Source: Clostridiales bacterium
Lineage (GTDB): Bacteria; Bacillota; Clostridia; Christensenellales; Borkfalkiaceae
DNA length: 32,732 bases
Assembly: GCA_015055865.1 (NCBI GenBank)
Contig: SVHK01000019.1
Span: 1 to 32,732, forward strand
Direction: 5' to 3'
Part shown: positions 7,864-16,448 of the stretch, piece after piece
How the letters are laid out: the number at the start of each line of letters is the position of its first letter
Position numbering within the stretch: position 1 is the stretch's first letter
Program-made: the position numbers and the translations under genes
The notes under the pieces: model-generated
Database searches by the model: none
Told to the model about the DNA's origin: nothing
The model's input: only the letters and a program-made list of their open reading frames with translations

Positions 7864-8340
7864 CTATACTGCATATTTCGCGCTCAATTTCAAGAGCCTA
7901 GAAAAACAATCGTTTAAAGAACGCGTTTCCGTGGGCGAAAGCGCGTTTTTTAAAGCAAAAAAAGTCACTGTTTTAGAAATTCTATTCACTTCCAATCTAT
8001 CTGCAGGCGTGAGTGACAACGCTTTTAATTTTGCGAGCGTCTTTCGCGTATAGTCTAATTTTAAATCCATATCCTTGAGCAATACTACGCCTTGCTCTTT
8101 ATTTTCGCTATCCGACTTCAACGCGCCCGTCAATCGTTCCCGAACGAAAGAATTGTCTTTATCGGGCAAAGTAAATTGAAACTCTTTTTTTACCGTTTCC
8201 CATTTCTTTTCACGCTTTTCTTTTCTTTTTTTTAAGCAAAGAAATAAGACTACCCCAGACAAAATTAGGCAATAGACTAATAAAAAACAACTTATCCACG
8301 CCAACTGATTATAAGAAAAATCAAATCGCAAAGAACTCAT
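7864..8340 (-). CDS. Small membrane-anchored protein of unknown function downstream of addA
   Basis: 158 residues. One strong transmembrane segment at about residues 14-35 (ISCFLLVYCLILSGVVLFLCL) is followed by a very basic stop-transfer stretch (KKRKEKREKK), so the remaining 115 or so residues should be cytoplasmic. That part is charged, mostly helical and of no family I recognise. The start has AGGAG 8 bp upstream. It lies 62 bp after the addA stop on the same strand with no terminator between, so it is likely the third gene of the addBA transcript. That location alone does not show a repair role. Its stop is 5 bp from the end of the convergent gene. Confidence 0.7.
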   Translation of the reverse strand: MSSLRFDFSYNQLAWISCFLLVYCLILSGVVLFLCLKKRKEKREKKWETVKKEFQFTLPDKDNSFVRERLTGALKSDSENKEQGVVLLKDMDLKLDYTRKTLAKLKALSLTPADRLEVNRISKTVTFFALKNALSPTETRSLNDCFSRLLKLSAKYAV

Positions 8341-8402
8341 TTAAAACTCCTAAACGTTATTCCTTGCGATTATTGACCTTTTATTTTATTTTTATACTTG
8401 TA

Positions 8403-11400
8403 TTAAAGCTCCACTTCGAAACCGCGATATAAATTCACGATGGAGCATTTTATAGTAGACGGAGCGATTTTCAAAATACGCGCCGTCGCCTTTTTATATA
8501 AATCCAACTGCGGAGCGTAGTCTTTTTTCAACGTTTCCGCGTCTTTAATCGAATATTTATAATCGATAATTCGAACGTTATTATCTTCTCCCACAGCCAG
8601 CAAATCGATTGCGCCTTGAAAGAGCAACTCTTCTTCATCAATCTCTCCGCCGTCGAGCTTTGCTTTCTCGTAAAAGGCAGGAATTTCTTTTAAAGGTAAC
8701 GCGACCAAAAATTGCCGTTCTTTATAAATAATTGCGTTTTTCAAATCGCTAAAAACGGGATTCGATAAAATTTCCGTCAACTTTTCCGCCGACAATAAGT
8801 CGAGCTGTTCTTTCGGCAACACTCCTTGTTCCAACCATTTTCCTAACGTTTCGTTTACGACTTTTTCAAGCAATACTCTCGCCCCTGCCCCCGTCGGAAT
8901 TAAATTAAAATCGAATTTTTCTAAAAACGCGTGATAGGCAATACCCGATTCTTTACCCGTCCGACCGCTCGCAGACTCGTCTTTTTCAAAGAGCTTATAA
9001 ACGGGAACGTACTCCTTATTATCGTTTTCCAACTCATTCATAATCGACGTAGCCGAACTCTTAACGGGCAAATTCTCCGCACCCGCGTAAGGATAGCGAT
9101 AGTTATAAGCGTCGATAATTTTTCCGACCAACTCTTCGTCGGGTTTACCGCCCTCAACTTGGCGTTCTTGCCGTTCGATTTCTTCTTCCACGCCGTAGCG
9201 CGTATATTTTTCCCAAGCGGTAAAATCCGTCAATTCCGCAAAGGAATTAGCGTAAGCGAAATTCCCCGAAAGCGGTTTTTCCTTAAACAGCACGTGTAAT
9301 CCGTACTTTGCGCGCGTCAACGCAACGTAATACAAATTCAACTCGTCGCCGACTTGCGCTCGACGTTTTTTCATATCGAAATATTCACGGAACAAATTAC
9401 TACGGCGCACCATACGTTCTTCATCGTAAGATTTTGTCACCAAACCGTATTCTTCGTCCATAACGACTTCGTCGTTGTCGCCCGTATGAAATTTAACGGT
9501 TGCGTCCACGATAACGATGGGGAACTCCAACCCTTTCGAAGCGTGCATCGTCATAATTTGCACGGAATTTTCACCACCGCCTTCGCTATATCCGATTTTA
9601 TAATCCAAATTCTTTAATTTCGTCAAGAACTCGTGTAATGCCAACGGCTCGGGTTGAACGCTTTCTACAATAAAGCGACGAATCCTATTCAAACACGCCA
9701 TACCGTTTTCTTTTTTAAGCAACTCCGTTTCCATTTGCGTCGCAAACAAAAGCTCGCTTAATACTTCGCCCACGGACGCAACAGACGCAAGACAACGAAG
9801 TTCGTCGTATAAAGCGTAAAATTTTTGCAACTTCCAAGCCAACTGATTTTTTTGCTCGCTTGCGTATTTCAAACAAGCGTCGCGAAAGTATTTTTCTTTC
9901 TTATACGCAATACGAATAGTCGCCAACTCGTTAACCGAAAGCGAACCCATCGCGGACAACAACGCCGAAATTAACGGCTCGTCCTGTTTTGCGTTATCAA
10001 GAAGTTTTAAAATATCAATCAACGCTTTCACTTCGGCGTATTCACAAATATTGATAGGCGCGGAACTTGACACGGGTATCCCTGCCTTAGAAAGCTCTAA
10101 CGCAACTTCCTTTATTTCACCGCTCTTTTTCCTTGATAATACGACGATATCGGAATAGTCAATGGTACGTTCTTCGCCTTTTTCAACGTCGTAAAACTTT
10201 CGTCCTATTTCTTCGTCAATAATCTGTTTTATCGCCTGCGCCGTTTTAATCGTTTCTTTCCTCGTCCGTTTCGACGCTTCTTTAACCGAATAAACGAACA
10301 AGTCTGGCGCTTCTTCGTCCTTTGATTTCTTTTCCGCTTTTTCTTCAGGGGAAGAAAGCACGTGCGCGACAACTCTACCGCTGTTCAACGGATACCTGCC
10401 CCCCCTCTCCATAATAGAACCGAGCGCGTAATCGACGTCGGAGCAGTCTTTCGTCATAACCGAACAAAACAACTCGTTTACCGCGTCCAACACCGAGTCG
10501 GAAGAACGGAAATTTTTGGTAAGCTTTAAAGACGAGCCACCCATAGTCGAGTATTCGGCTTGCTTTTGCCCGAAATATTTAGATTTACTGCCCCTAAACG
10601 AATAAATAGCCTGCTTCACGTCGCCGACTAAAAACACGTTCTCTCCCCCGATTAAAGAAAGTATCTTTTCCTGTACGGGATTGACGTCTTGGTACTCGTC
10701 AACGAACACGTAAGAATAGCGTTCGCGCATTTCTTGTAAAATCCGCTCGTTAGAAAGCAATTGCAAGCAGATATGTTCCAAATCGTTGTAATCAAGAATA
10801 TTTCTCTCTTTTTTAAGAGTGGAATATTCTTCATCAAACTTCAAAACGTATTTTCCAAGTGCCGACGCAATTTTTTGCGCGTTAAAAAAGGCGTTCAATT
10901 CTTCTTCGCGAGTAGAAAATTTCGCTAAATATTTTAATATTTCGTCAATACGCTTATCTCGTATACGGATAAGCTCGGAAACCTTATCAACGTACTCTTG
11001 CTCTCTTTTCGCCGTCTTTTCTTTGACGGAAAACTTTTCTTTACGGATTAAAGACGCCGAAAATAAATCGGGAGCGTCGATAATGCGTTGCAATAATTCG
11101 TGCATTTCTTTTGCTAACGTTTCGGATTTTTCCCCGTCGTGCGCCTTGAAATAATACGCTAACTCTTCAATAATCCCTTGATAATATCGACATTTTTTCT
11201 TTACGTCCGCCAATATTTCCGTTTGCACGCGTTCGAACTCTTCAAGCCCGTAATTACCGGAATTTAGCAATTCTTCCTTATAATTCGCACTATCTCGCAG
11301 TTTTAAATAAAGCCCCAAAATAATTTTCTTTAAATTATTATCGCTCTTTTTTCGCCAATATACGGATAAAAGTTTAAAAAATTCCCCTGTTTTTTCCTCA

Positions 11401-11846
11401 GCGTAAGCCTCTTCGAATACTTTATCCAAAGCGCGATTTTTGAGCGCTACGCTATCCGCGTCGTCGCCTGCGACGATTCTAAAATCCCCCGACACGTCCG
11501 CGTCGAAGAAATGCGCGCGTATTAGGGAAGAACAAAAAGAATGAATGGTTGAAACACTCGCAGTCGGGACGCCTGCAAGTTGTTCTTTTAACCGACTTCG
11601 CTCTTTCTCCGTCGTTTCGGAAGAATTAATGCGTTCGATTAATTTATTTTTCAGTTTTTCTTTCATTTGCACCGCAGCTTTTTTCGTAAACGTAACTGCA
11701 AGCACGTCCGAAACGTCTAAGCCGTCTAAAATCAACCGTATCATTTTTTCAATCATTACGGTGGTTTTACCGCTTCCTGCCGATGCAGCAACGATTACCC
11801 GCCCCTTAGCGTCGATAGCCTTTTGTTGTTCGGGAGTAAACGCCAT
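8403..11846 (-). CDS. addA: ATP-dependent helicase/nuclease subunit A (AddA)
   Basis: 1147 residues of the UvrD/Rep superfamily 1, with a C-terminal RecB-like nuclease domain. AddA is the motor of AddAB, which unwinds and trims DNA ends and, after a Chi site, leaves a 3' tail for RecA. Motifs in order: Walker A ASAGSGKT at 21-28, the Walker B region YVFVDEYQDVNPVQ, VGDVKQAIYSFRG, the NFRSS motif, TMHASKGLEFP, VALTRAKYGL, and the nuclease motif GAIDLL...IIDYKYS with the following Q-L-x-L-Y near the C-terminus. It starts inside the addB stop codon (TAATG overlap at 11846) with AAGGAG upstream, so translation is coupled and stoichiometry kept. Length is slightly below the 1200-1240 usual in Bacillus. 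Confidence 0.96.
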   Translation of the reverse strand: MAFTPEQQKAIDAKGRVIVAASAGSGKTTVMIEKMIRLILDGLDVSDVLAVTFTKKAAVQMKEKLKNKLIERINSSETTEKERSRLKEQLAGVPTASVSTIHSFCSSLIRAHFFDADVSGDFRIVAGDDADSVALKNRALDKVFEEAYAEEKTGEFFKLLSVYWRKKSDNNLKKIILGLYLKLRDSANYKEELLNSGNYGLEEFERVQTEILADVKKKCRYYQGIIEELAYYFKAHDGEKSETLAKEMHELLQRIIDAPDLFSASLIRKEKFSVKEKTAKREQEYVDKVSELIRIRDKRIDEILKYLAKFSTREEELNAFFNAQKIASALGKYVLKFDEEYSTLKKERNILDYNDLEHICLQLLSNERILQEMRERYSYVFVDEYQDVNPVQEKILSLIGGENVFLVGDVKQAIYSFRGSKSKYFGQKQAEYSTMGGSSLKLTKNFRSSDSVLDAVNELFCSVMTKDCSDVDYALGSIMERGGRYPLNSGRVVAHVLSSPEEKAEKKSKDEEAPDLFVYSVKEASKRTRKETIKTAQAIKQIIDEEIGRKFYDVEKGEERTIDYSDIVVLSRKKSGEIKEVALELSKAGIPVSSSAPINICEYAEVKALIDILKLLDNAKQDEPLISALLSAMGSLSVNELATIRIAYKKEKYFRDACLKYASEQKNQLAWKLQKFYALYDELRCLASVASVGEVLSELLFATQMETELLKKENGMACLNRIRRFIVESVQPEPLALHEFLTKLKNLDYKIGYSEGGGENSVQIMTMHASKGLEFPIVIVDATVKFHTGDNDEVVMDEEYGLVTKSYDEERMVRRSNLFREYFDMKKRRAQVGDELNLYYVALTRAKYGLHVLFKEKPLSGNFAYANSFAELTDFTAWEKYTRYGVEEEIERQERQVEGGKPDEELVGKIIDAYNYRYPYAGAENLPVKSSATSIMNELENDNKEYVPVYKLFEKDESASGRTGKESGIAYHAFLEKFDFNLIPTGAGARVLLEKVVNETLGKWLEQGVLPKEQLDLLSAEKLTEILSNPVFSDLKNAIIYKERQFLVALPLKEIPAFYEKAKLDGGEIDEEELLFQGAIDLLAVGEDNNVRIIDYKYSIKDAETLKKDYAPQLDLYKKATARILKIAPSTIKCSIVNLYRGFEVEL

Positions 11847-14800
11847 TATATTTTCTCCTTTTCTCTTTTCGCAATTTCCGCAATCGTCGAAGGTTTTACC
11901 GCTTTTTCCAAACGCGGTTTCTTCTCAAAATCCCAACCACACGCTCCGCCGTACCGACAAATCCTACAAACGTCCGAATAGGGCGTAGGTTGAACGAACC
12001 CGTCTTTAAGCTCTTTTCTTGCTTGCATAGCAACGAGCGGAGCATAGTCGATAAAATTCTCGAATTGTTCTCCGTTCATAACCTTTTCCAAGCGCGCGTT
12101 ATCGCTTAACGACGCTTCGAAAAACGGACTCTTTTCCTTTTCTTGAATTTCTCTATCGCCGGCCTTTAAAGCTTCTTTATCGCCGTTAATGTACCCCAAT
12201 AACCGATACCTGCCCGCGCTCTCCGACTCTTTTTTGTACTCAACCGACGCAGGGAAATAGAATACGCCGGCTGGAATTTTGTCCCCTTTTATTGCGGACA
12301 TATATAATTGAATTTGAATTTTTCTACCCGTATAATAATCAGTAGGGTCAGCTTTAACCGCACCCGTTTTATAATCGATAATCCGCACGAATTTATCGGT
12401 GGAATCCAATCTATCTATTTTCCCGTTAAACTCGTCGGTTTCTATCTTCGTTTCCACACCGTCCACTTTAAAATCCGAACCGACGATTTGTCTATAAACG
12501 GCGACGGCGACTTCTTCTCCTTCCTTTAATAAGCTCTTGGAAAAATATTTCCCCGATACCGTTTCTCCTTGCGCGGAGTATAAAGGCGTAGTTAGCAACT
12601 CTTCGCCCGTCTTTCTCGCAAACTCTCTCGCGTCGTTTTCGTTTGCAATATTATCTATTTCTTTCGCCATTTTTTCAAGGATGGTATGCAAAAAATTCCC
12701 CGTATCGACGGCTAATACTAAACTTTCTTCTCTCTCTTTTGCCCTCAACCCGTTCGAAACGAAATTTTTAAACGGACAGGCAAAATAAGTTTCAAGCATC
12801 GTGGGCGACACTTTTCCGTCCCTAAAAAAGAGTTCTTCCCCGTTTTCAACGGATACCTGCCCCCCACCAACGCAATCCAACGGGTTAATCACGCCAAGGT
12901 CAACTAAGGCTTTTGATAAAGAAATCGCTCTCTTTCTCGTGTCGTCTATCTTACCCGTATATAAGCGTTGTTCAACGTACCTTCTTTTTACCGCCGGCAA
13001 TTTGGCGCTACAACAATAAATAAAGTCATCATCGTTAAGCGTGCGTTCAACCGTCAACTCCCCGTTTTTCGTCTTATAAAGCGCCTTTACGTATCCGATA
13101 ACGTCGCTCAAAACAGGCAACGAACCGTCCGAGCCAAGCGGATAAGACAAAAATAGCTTGTCCGTAAACGTACAAAGATTCAACGCTACGCTTTCTCGAG
13201 TACGAATATTGACTTGCGCAACCGTTGGTTCGAGCAACGTTTTTATGTTTTCTATTTTTTCAAGTTCTTTATCGGAAATCAAAGCGGTGTCGTTCGTCGT
13301 ACAAGGCACGGCGTCCGTCATACCCATTGCAAACAAAGTCTTTACCTTTTCAATCCGACTACAACAAATATCTCCGACGAATACCGCGTCCGTCTTTAAC
13401 GGAATGAGCGACAACTCAGTTGCCCCCAACCCTTCCGACAAGAGCGATTGAAATTCGCCAACACTCATTTCTTCTTCCGCCGTTAACGTTTCCGCTTCCG
13501 CAAGTACTTTATCAAGCGCGGAAAAAATTTGCGAAAGATACCCTTGCAACGACGAGTCTTTTACCTTTGATTTTAATTCTTCTATCTTGTCTTTTAACTT
13601 AAAATCTTCCGCCAAACGTCTTATTGCATTGCAATACTCTCGACCCTGCCCCCGTCGTTTGATGTTTTTCGTTGCTTGTAAAAACCGTTCTCTGCCGTCG
13701 TTTACCGCCAATAAATCAAACGCATCGGTTTCTTTAATCGGTTTTAACGCTCCGCCCCTAAAATTCGCGTATTTAAGCAAATAATTCCTGTATTCATCGC
13801 TTTCCCCGAAAAACACGTTTTGCGCTAAAGCTTGCGCCGATGTAGACGAAAAACCGTCCCGTACCGTTTCCAAACAAGCGAGCAAAAATCCACATAACGG
13901 GTGACTTTTTAAAGATTTTTTCTCGTCGAAAAAGTAGGGGACTCCGTATTCGGAAAACGCCCGTTTAATCGGCAATGCATACGTAGCGACGTCGGGAATT
14001 AACACGGCAAAATCCCTATACCGACTGCCGTTGGCAACGAGTTTTTTTATCTGCAAAGCAACGTACTCAGATTCTTCGGATAAGTCTTTTGCTTCTCTTA
14101 AACGAATATTTTCCGTTACCGTCTTTTCTTTTAACTTTAAACTTCCTAAATCAAAAAGACCTTTTCTCAAAATCTCCGCTTCGCCGTCCAACGCTTGCCC
14201 TAATTCGCGAGCGTAAACTTCACCGTATTCTTCGCATACGGATTTAAATCGCATACTTGCGTGGTTGGTATAAATCGACTCTTTTCCCGCACAAAAAATG
14301 CCCACCACGTTTTTTGCGTTTTCAATTACCGCGCGAACGGACTGTAACGCTTGCGCCGTAAAAGAATTAAAACACAAAAAGAACACGTTCGCGTCTTGCA
14401 ATTCTCCGCTCAAACGGATTTTTTGGGGTAATAACGCAAGATATTTGCTCTCGTCGAGATAACCGTTTTCCGATAAAAACGCCGTATATTCGCGATAAAT
14501 AAGCGCTAAATCACATACTTTATCCTTTAAAATATCGTTTCCCAATAAAAGCGCGCTTTCCTGTAAGGCGTCGGGCGTAATTTCCGACGACGCAATTTGC
14601 GCAAGCGTTTCATACACGCACTTTGCGCTATTCTCAATCGCGCGCTCGGACGTAAAACAACGCAACGCGGAAGATTTTTGTAATTGGTACATAATCTTGC
14701 CAATCGCCATTACCGAGCCTTGCTTACTTAAAACCTTCTCGTCCGTACTTAAAAACCGCGCGAACGTCGTAACAGACGAAGAAAAAGTTCCACCCATACG

Positions 14801-14947
14801 GCGCGTCAACGCACGCTCGGCGACGAGCGTGAGTCTGTCTTCGCAAAATATAACGTTTCTTTGACCTTCTAATTCAAAGCGTTCGACGTAATCCGCCATC
14901 ACTTCCATACATTCGGACAAAGTATAAGCGTTCAACGCGTAATTCAT
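11846..14947 (-). CDS. addB: ATP-dependent nuclease subunit B (AddB), apparently without Walker A
   Basis: 1033 residues. AddB carries the second nuclease domain and the Chi-scanning scaffold of AddAB. Its iron-sulphur signature is clear: Cys724 in YFACPFKNF, then Cys994, Cys997 and Cys1003 in CRICRYGGAC, the C-xn-C-x2-C-x5-C pattern that staples the nuclease domain in Bacillus AddB. The nuclease motif GKIDRLD...IIDYKTGA lies between. Odd point: Bacillus-type AddB begins with a GxxGxGKT Walker A loop about 10 residues in, but here the equivalent stretch reads ALNAYTLSECMEV, followed by recognisable family sequence (VIFCEDRLTLVAERALTRRMGG). The start is firm: AAAGGAG sits 9 bp upstream and the promoter -10 only 30 bp upstream, leaving no room for a longer N-terminus. 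Confidence 0.93.
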   Translation of the reverse strand: MNYALNAYTLSECMEVMADYVERFELEGQRNVIFCEDRLTLVAERALTRRMGGTFSSSVTTFARFLSTDEKVLSKQGSVMAIGKIMYQLQKSSALRCFTSERAIENSAKCVYETLAQIASSEITPDALQESALLLGNDILKDKVCDLALIYREYTAFLSENGYLDESKYLALLPQKIRLSGELQDANVFFLCFNSFTAQALQSVRAVIENAKNVVGIFCAGKESIYTNHASMRFKSVCEEYGEVYARELGQALDGEAEILRKGLFDLGSLKLKEKTVTENIRLREAKDLSEESEYVALQIKKLVANGSRYRDFAVLIPDVATYALPIKRAFSEYGVPYFFDEKKSLKSHPLCGFLLACLETVRDGFSSTSAQALAQNVFFGESDEYRNYLLKYANFRGGALKPIKETDAFDLLAVNDGRERFLQATKNIKRRGQGREYCNAIRRLAEDFKLKDKIEELKSKVKDSSLQGYLSQIFSALDKVLAEAETLTAEEEMSVGEFQSLLSEGLGATELSLIPLKTDAVFVGDICCSRIEKVKTLFAMGMTDAVPCTTNDTALISDKELEKIENIKTLLEPTVAQVNIRTRESVALNLCTFTDKLFLSYPLGSDGSLPVLSDVIGYVKALYKTKNGELTVERTLNDDDFIYCCSAKLPAVKRRYVEQRLYTGKIDDTRKRAISLSKALVDLGVINPLDCVGGGQVSVENGEELFFRDGKVSPTMLETYFACPFKNFVSNGLRAKEREESLVLAVDTGNFLHTILEKMAKEIDNIANENDAREFARKTGEELLTTPLYSAQGETVSGKYFSKSLLKEGEEVAVAVYRQIVGSDFKVDGVETKIETDEFNGKIDRLDSTDKFVRIIDYKTGAVKADPTDYYTGRKIQIQLYMSAIKGDKIPAGVFYFPASVEYKKESESAGRYRLLGYINGDKEALKAGDREIQEKEKSPFFEASLSDNARLEKVMNGEQFENFIDYAPLVAMQARKELKDGFVQPTPYSDVCRICRYGGACGWDFEKKPRLEKAVKPSTIAEIAKREKEKI

Positions 14948-14977
14948 AGTTGGTACTCCTTTACAACTTCTCTTTCT

Positions 14978-15006
14978 ATTATACCATACTTAATAGGAAA
15001 ATTTCA
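14978..15006 (-). promoter_or_regulatory. Promoter of addB-addA (extended -10)
   Basis: Minus strand: TATAAT at 14983-14978 preceded by TGG, giving an extended -10 (TGnTATAAT). The -35 at 15006-15001 is weak (TGAAAT, 17-bp spacing), which an extended -10 can compensate. It is divergent from the promoter of the neighbouring lipoprotein. Confidence 0.65.
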
Positions 15007-15047
15007 GCTTTTTTTCACAAGTTTTTTCCGTAATCTTTGATTTTGTT

Positions 15048-15076
15048 TTTACAAATTTGAAAATATGTGGTATAAT
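15048..15076 (+). promoter_or_regulatory. Promoter of the orphan lipoprotein gene
   Basis: TTTACA at 15048-15053, a 17-bp spacer and TATAAT at 15071-15076, with TGG just before the -10 (extended -10). The addB and lipoprotein promoters lie within 100 bp and fire in opposite directions; I see nothing else in this 182-bp gap. Confidence 0.75.
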
Positions 15077-15129
15077 AGATACGTTAGGAATAATTCTTAG
15101 CAATTTTAAAGGTTTTAAGGAAAAAAGCT

Positions 15130-16113
15130 ATGAACAAAAAGAAACTTTCCGCGATTCTTTCCATCGCGCTTGGCGGGATAATGCTTACGTCTTGCACAAA
15201 TCCCGATTATAAGGTAAAATTCACCGAAAATTGGTATCTTGACACCACTTACGATATCCAAACTTCGGCGCAAGAAACGCTCGTTTACGACGTAAATTTC
15301 GAACCGTCTTCAAATGCCGATACTGAAAATCTTTCCGTTTTTTACGGAAAAGGCGTTTATACCACGACTTTAAAATCCGAATACTCCGAATCGCACGGCG
15401 GAAACATCTATCGCTATTCTACGCGTTTAGAAATCCCGGTAACGTTCGAATGTAAAGCGTCGGGAGAAATAAGCGAAAAGTTCACGGACGTTGTAACGTC
15501 GGAAGTCGTTTTCACAAGCGCAATGCAAGGCTTAAAGCCTATTTCTTCCACGAAAACGACGGAAAGCCATTCCCCCACGACGAATTCTTCCCCTACTAAA
15601 CTTGAAAATTGTTATACGTATTATAATTATACGCTCGACGTAAATTATAACAACGATTTAACGGGTAGCGCGGTAACGACAAACCACTTACAAAACGACG
15701 AAAAGAAAACGTACTCCTTTGAGCAAGCTGACGATAAATACTCCACCGTTGATAACGAACAACTTCTTTTAGCAATTCGCGGTATTTCCAAACTCGAATC
15801 GCAAAAGTTCAACGTATTCAATAGTTCTTGGAAAAAATCATTGCTCGTAAATCTCACTGCTAGTTCTTCCGAAAGCGAAGAGTTTAAATTCAAACGAAAC
15901 GGCGAAGATTTCACAGCGACGATTAAATATACCCCTATTGAAATTCAACTCGGCGTTAAGAATTCCGGTTCTATTCAAAAAGTATGGGTCGCTAATACGA
16001 CTGAAATTAACAACAATTTATATAGAAATGTAATTTTGTATATGGAAATGCCTATTTACTATTCGTACGGTACGCTCCAATACAAATTAGTTCAAGCCGA
16101 TTTCATTAATTAA
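15130..16113 (+). CDS. Lipoprotein of unknown function
   Basis: 327 residues. It has a short signal peptide with lipobox LTSC (Cys22), so it should be lipid-anchored on the outer face of the membrane. The mature part is rich in Ser, Thr, Tyr and Asn and looks all-beta: alternating strands such as YDIQTSAQETLVYDVNF and GGNIYRYSTRLEIPVTFEC. A low-complexity serine/threonine segment (about residues 138-155, SSTKTTESHSPTTNSSPT) separates two halves. I recognise no family. The start is supported by AAGGA about 9 bp upstream. It has its own promoter and its own terminator, so it is a single-gene unit. A surface or cell-envelope role is all that can be inferred. Confidence 0.75.
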   Translation: MNKKKLSAILSIALGGIMLTSCTNPDYKVKFTENWYLDTTYDIQTSAQETLVYDVNFEPSSNADTENLSVFYGKGVYTTTLKSEYSESHGGNIYRYSTRLEIPVTFECKASGEISEKFTDVVTSEVVFTSAMQGLKPISSTKTTESHSPTTNSSPTKLENCYTYYNYTLDVNYNNDLTGSAVTTNHLQNDEKKTYSFEQADDKYSTVDNEQLLLAIRGISKLESQKFNVFNSSWKKSLLVNLTASSSESEEFKFKRNGEDFTATIKYTPIEIQLGVKNSGSIQKVWVANTTEINNNLYRNVILYMEMPIYYSYGTLQYKLVQADFIN

Positions 16114-16123
16114 AAAACAACGC

Positions 16124-16158
16124 TTCCCCTTGCTCGAAATTGAGCAAGGGGAGTTTTA
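16124..16158 (+). terminator. Terminator of the orphan lipoprotein gene
   Basis: CCCCTTGCTC at 16126-16135 pairs perfectly with GAGCAAGGGG at 16142-16151; the stem extends by two more pairs and is followed by TTTTA. Loop of six bases. Confidence 0.88.
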
Positions 16159-16229
16159 TTCTTACTAGAAAATAATTTTTATAAACGAATTAAAATTTAA
16201 ATAGCCGATGAAAAAAATAACAGCTTGTC

Positions 16230-16290
16230 AAAACTGCAATAGACATAGGGATTTTTAGAAACAATTAAAATTTAAGTATATTGCAGTTTT
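16230..16290. repeat. 12-bp inverted repeat with a 37-bp loop, of unknown nature
   Basis: AAAACTGCAATA at 16230-16241 and its exact complement TATTGCAGTTTT at 16279-16290. The loop holds the first copy of a 15-bp direct repeat. It sits in a 335-bp A/T-rich gap (16114-16448) without a gene. It may be a structured RNA or the remnant of a mobile element; no transposase or target duplication is visible. Confidence 0.5.
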
Positions 16291-16354
16291 CAAGCGGTCA
16301 AAAAATAAAACAAGAACTTGTAGGTAATGGGCGTATCCTATAGGGATTTTTAGA
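16245..16354 (+). repeat. Pair of identical 15-bp direct repeats, 95 bp apart
   Basis: ATAGGGATTTTTAGA occurs at 16245-16259 and again at 16340-16354. Flanking bases do not match, and there are only two copies. The second copy ends just before a perfect hairpin at 16362. The repeat lies only on the left border of the methyltransferase/IVP island. Confidence 0.6.
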
Positions 16355-16361
16355 GCATTAT

Positions 16362-16393
16362 AAAAGACTAACGAAATTTTTCGTTAGTCTTTT
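16362..16393. terminator. Strong bidirectional terminator at the island's left edge
   Basis: AAAAGACTAACGAAA (16362-16376) is the exact complement of TTTCGTTAGTCTTTT (16379-16393), giving a near-continuous 15-bp palindrome. It is U-rich on leaving in both directions. It can end the minus-strand methyltransferase transcript. Confidence 0.75.
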
Positions 16394-16395
16394 CA

Positions 16396-16433
16396 TTTTT
16401 GCTTAGCAAAAACATACGACTTTGCTTGCAAAG
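16396..16433. repeat. Left cluster of short TTTGC/GCAAA palindromes
   Basis: TTTTTGC-TTA-GCAAAAA at 16396-16412 and CTTTGC-TT-GCAAAG at 16420-16433, directly downstream of the methyltransferase stop. The same core (TTTGC, 2-3 bases, GCAAA) recurs on the right side of the island at 17438-17452 and 17546-17558. Confidence 0.6.
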
Positions 16434-16448
16434 TATAGTATGCTACAC

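Noticed and set aside
16245-16354. Possible CRISPR remnant from two ATAGGGATTTTTAGA copies
   Set aside because: Only two copies, repeat only 15 bp, a spacing of 80 bp and no cas genes; not enough for an array.
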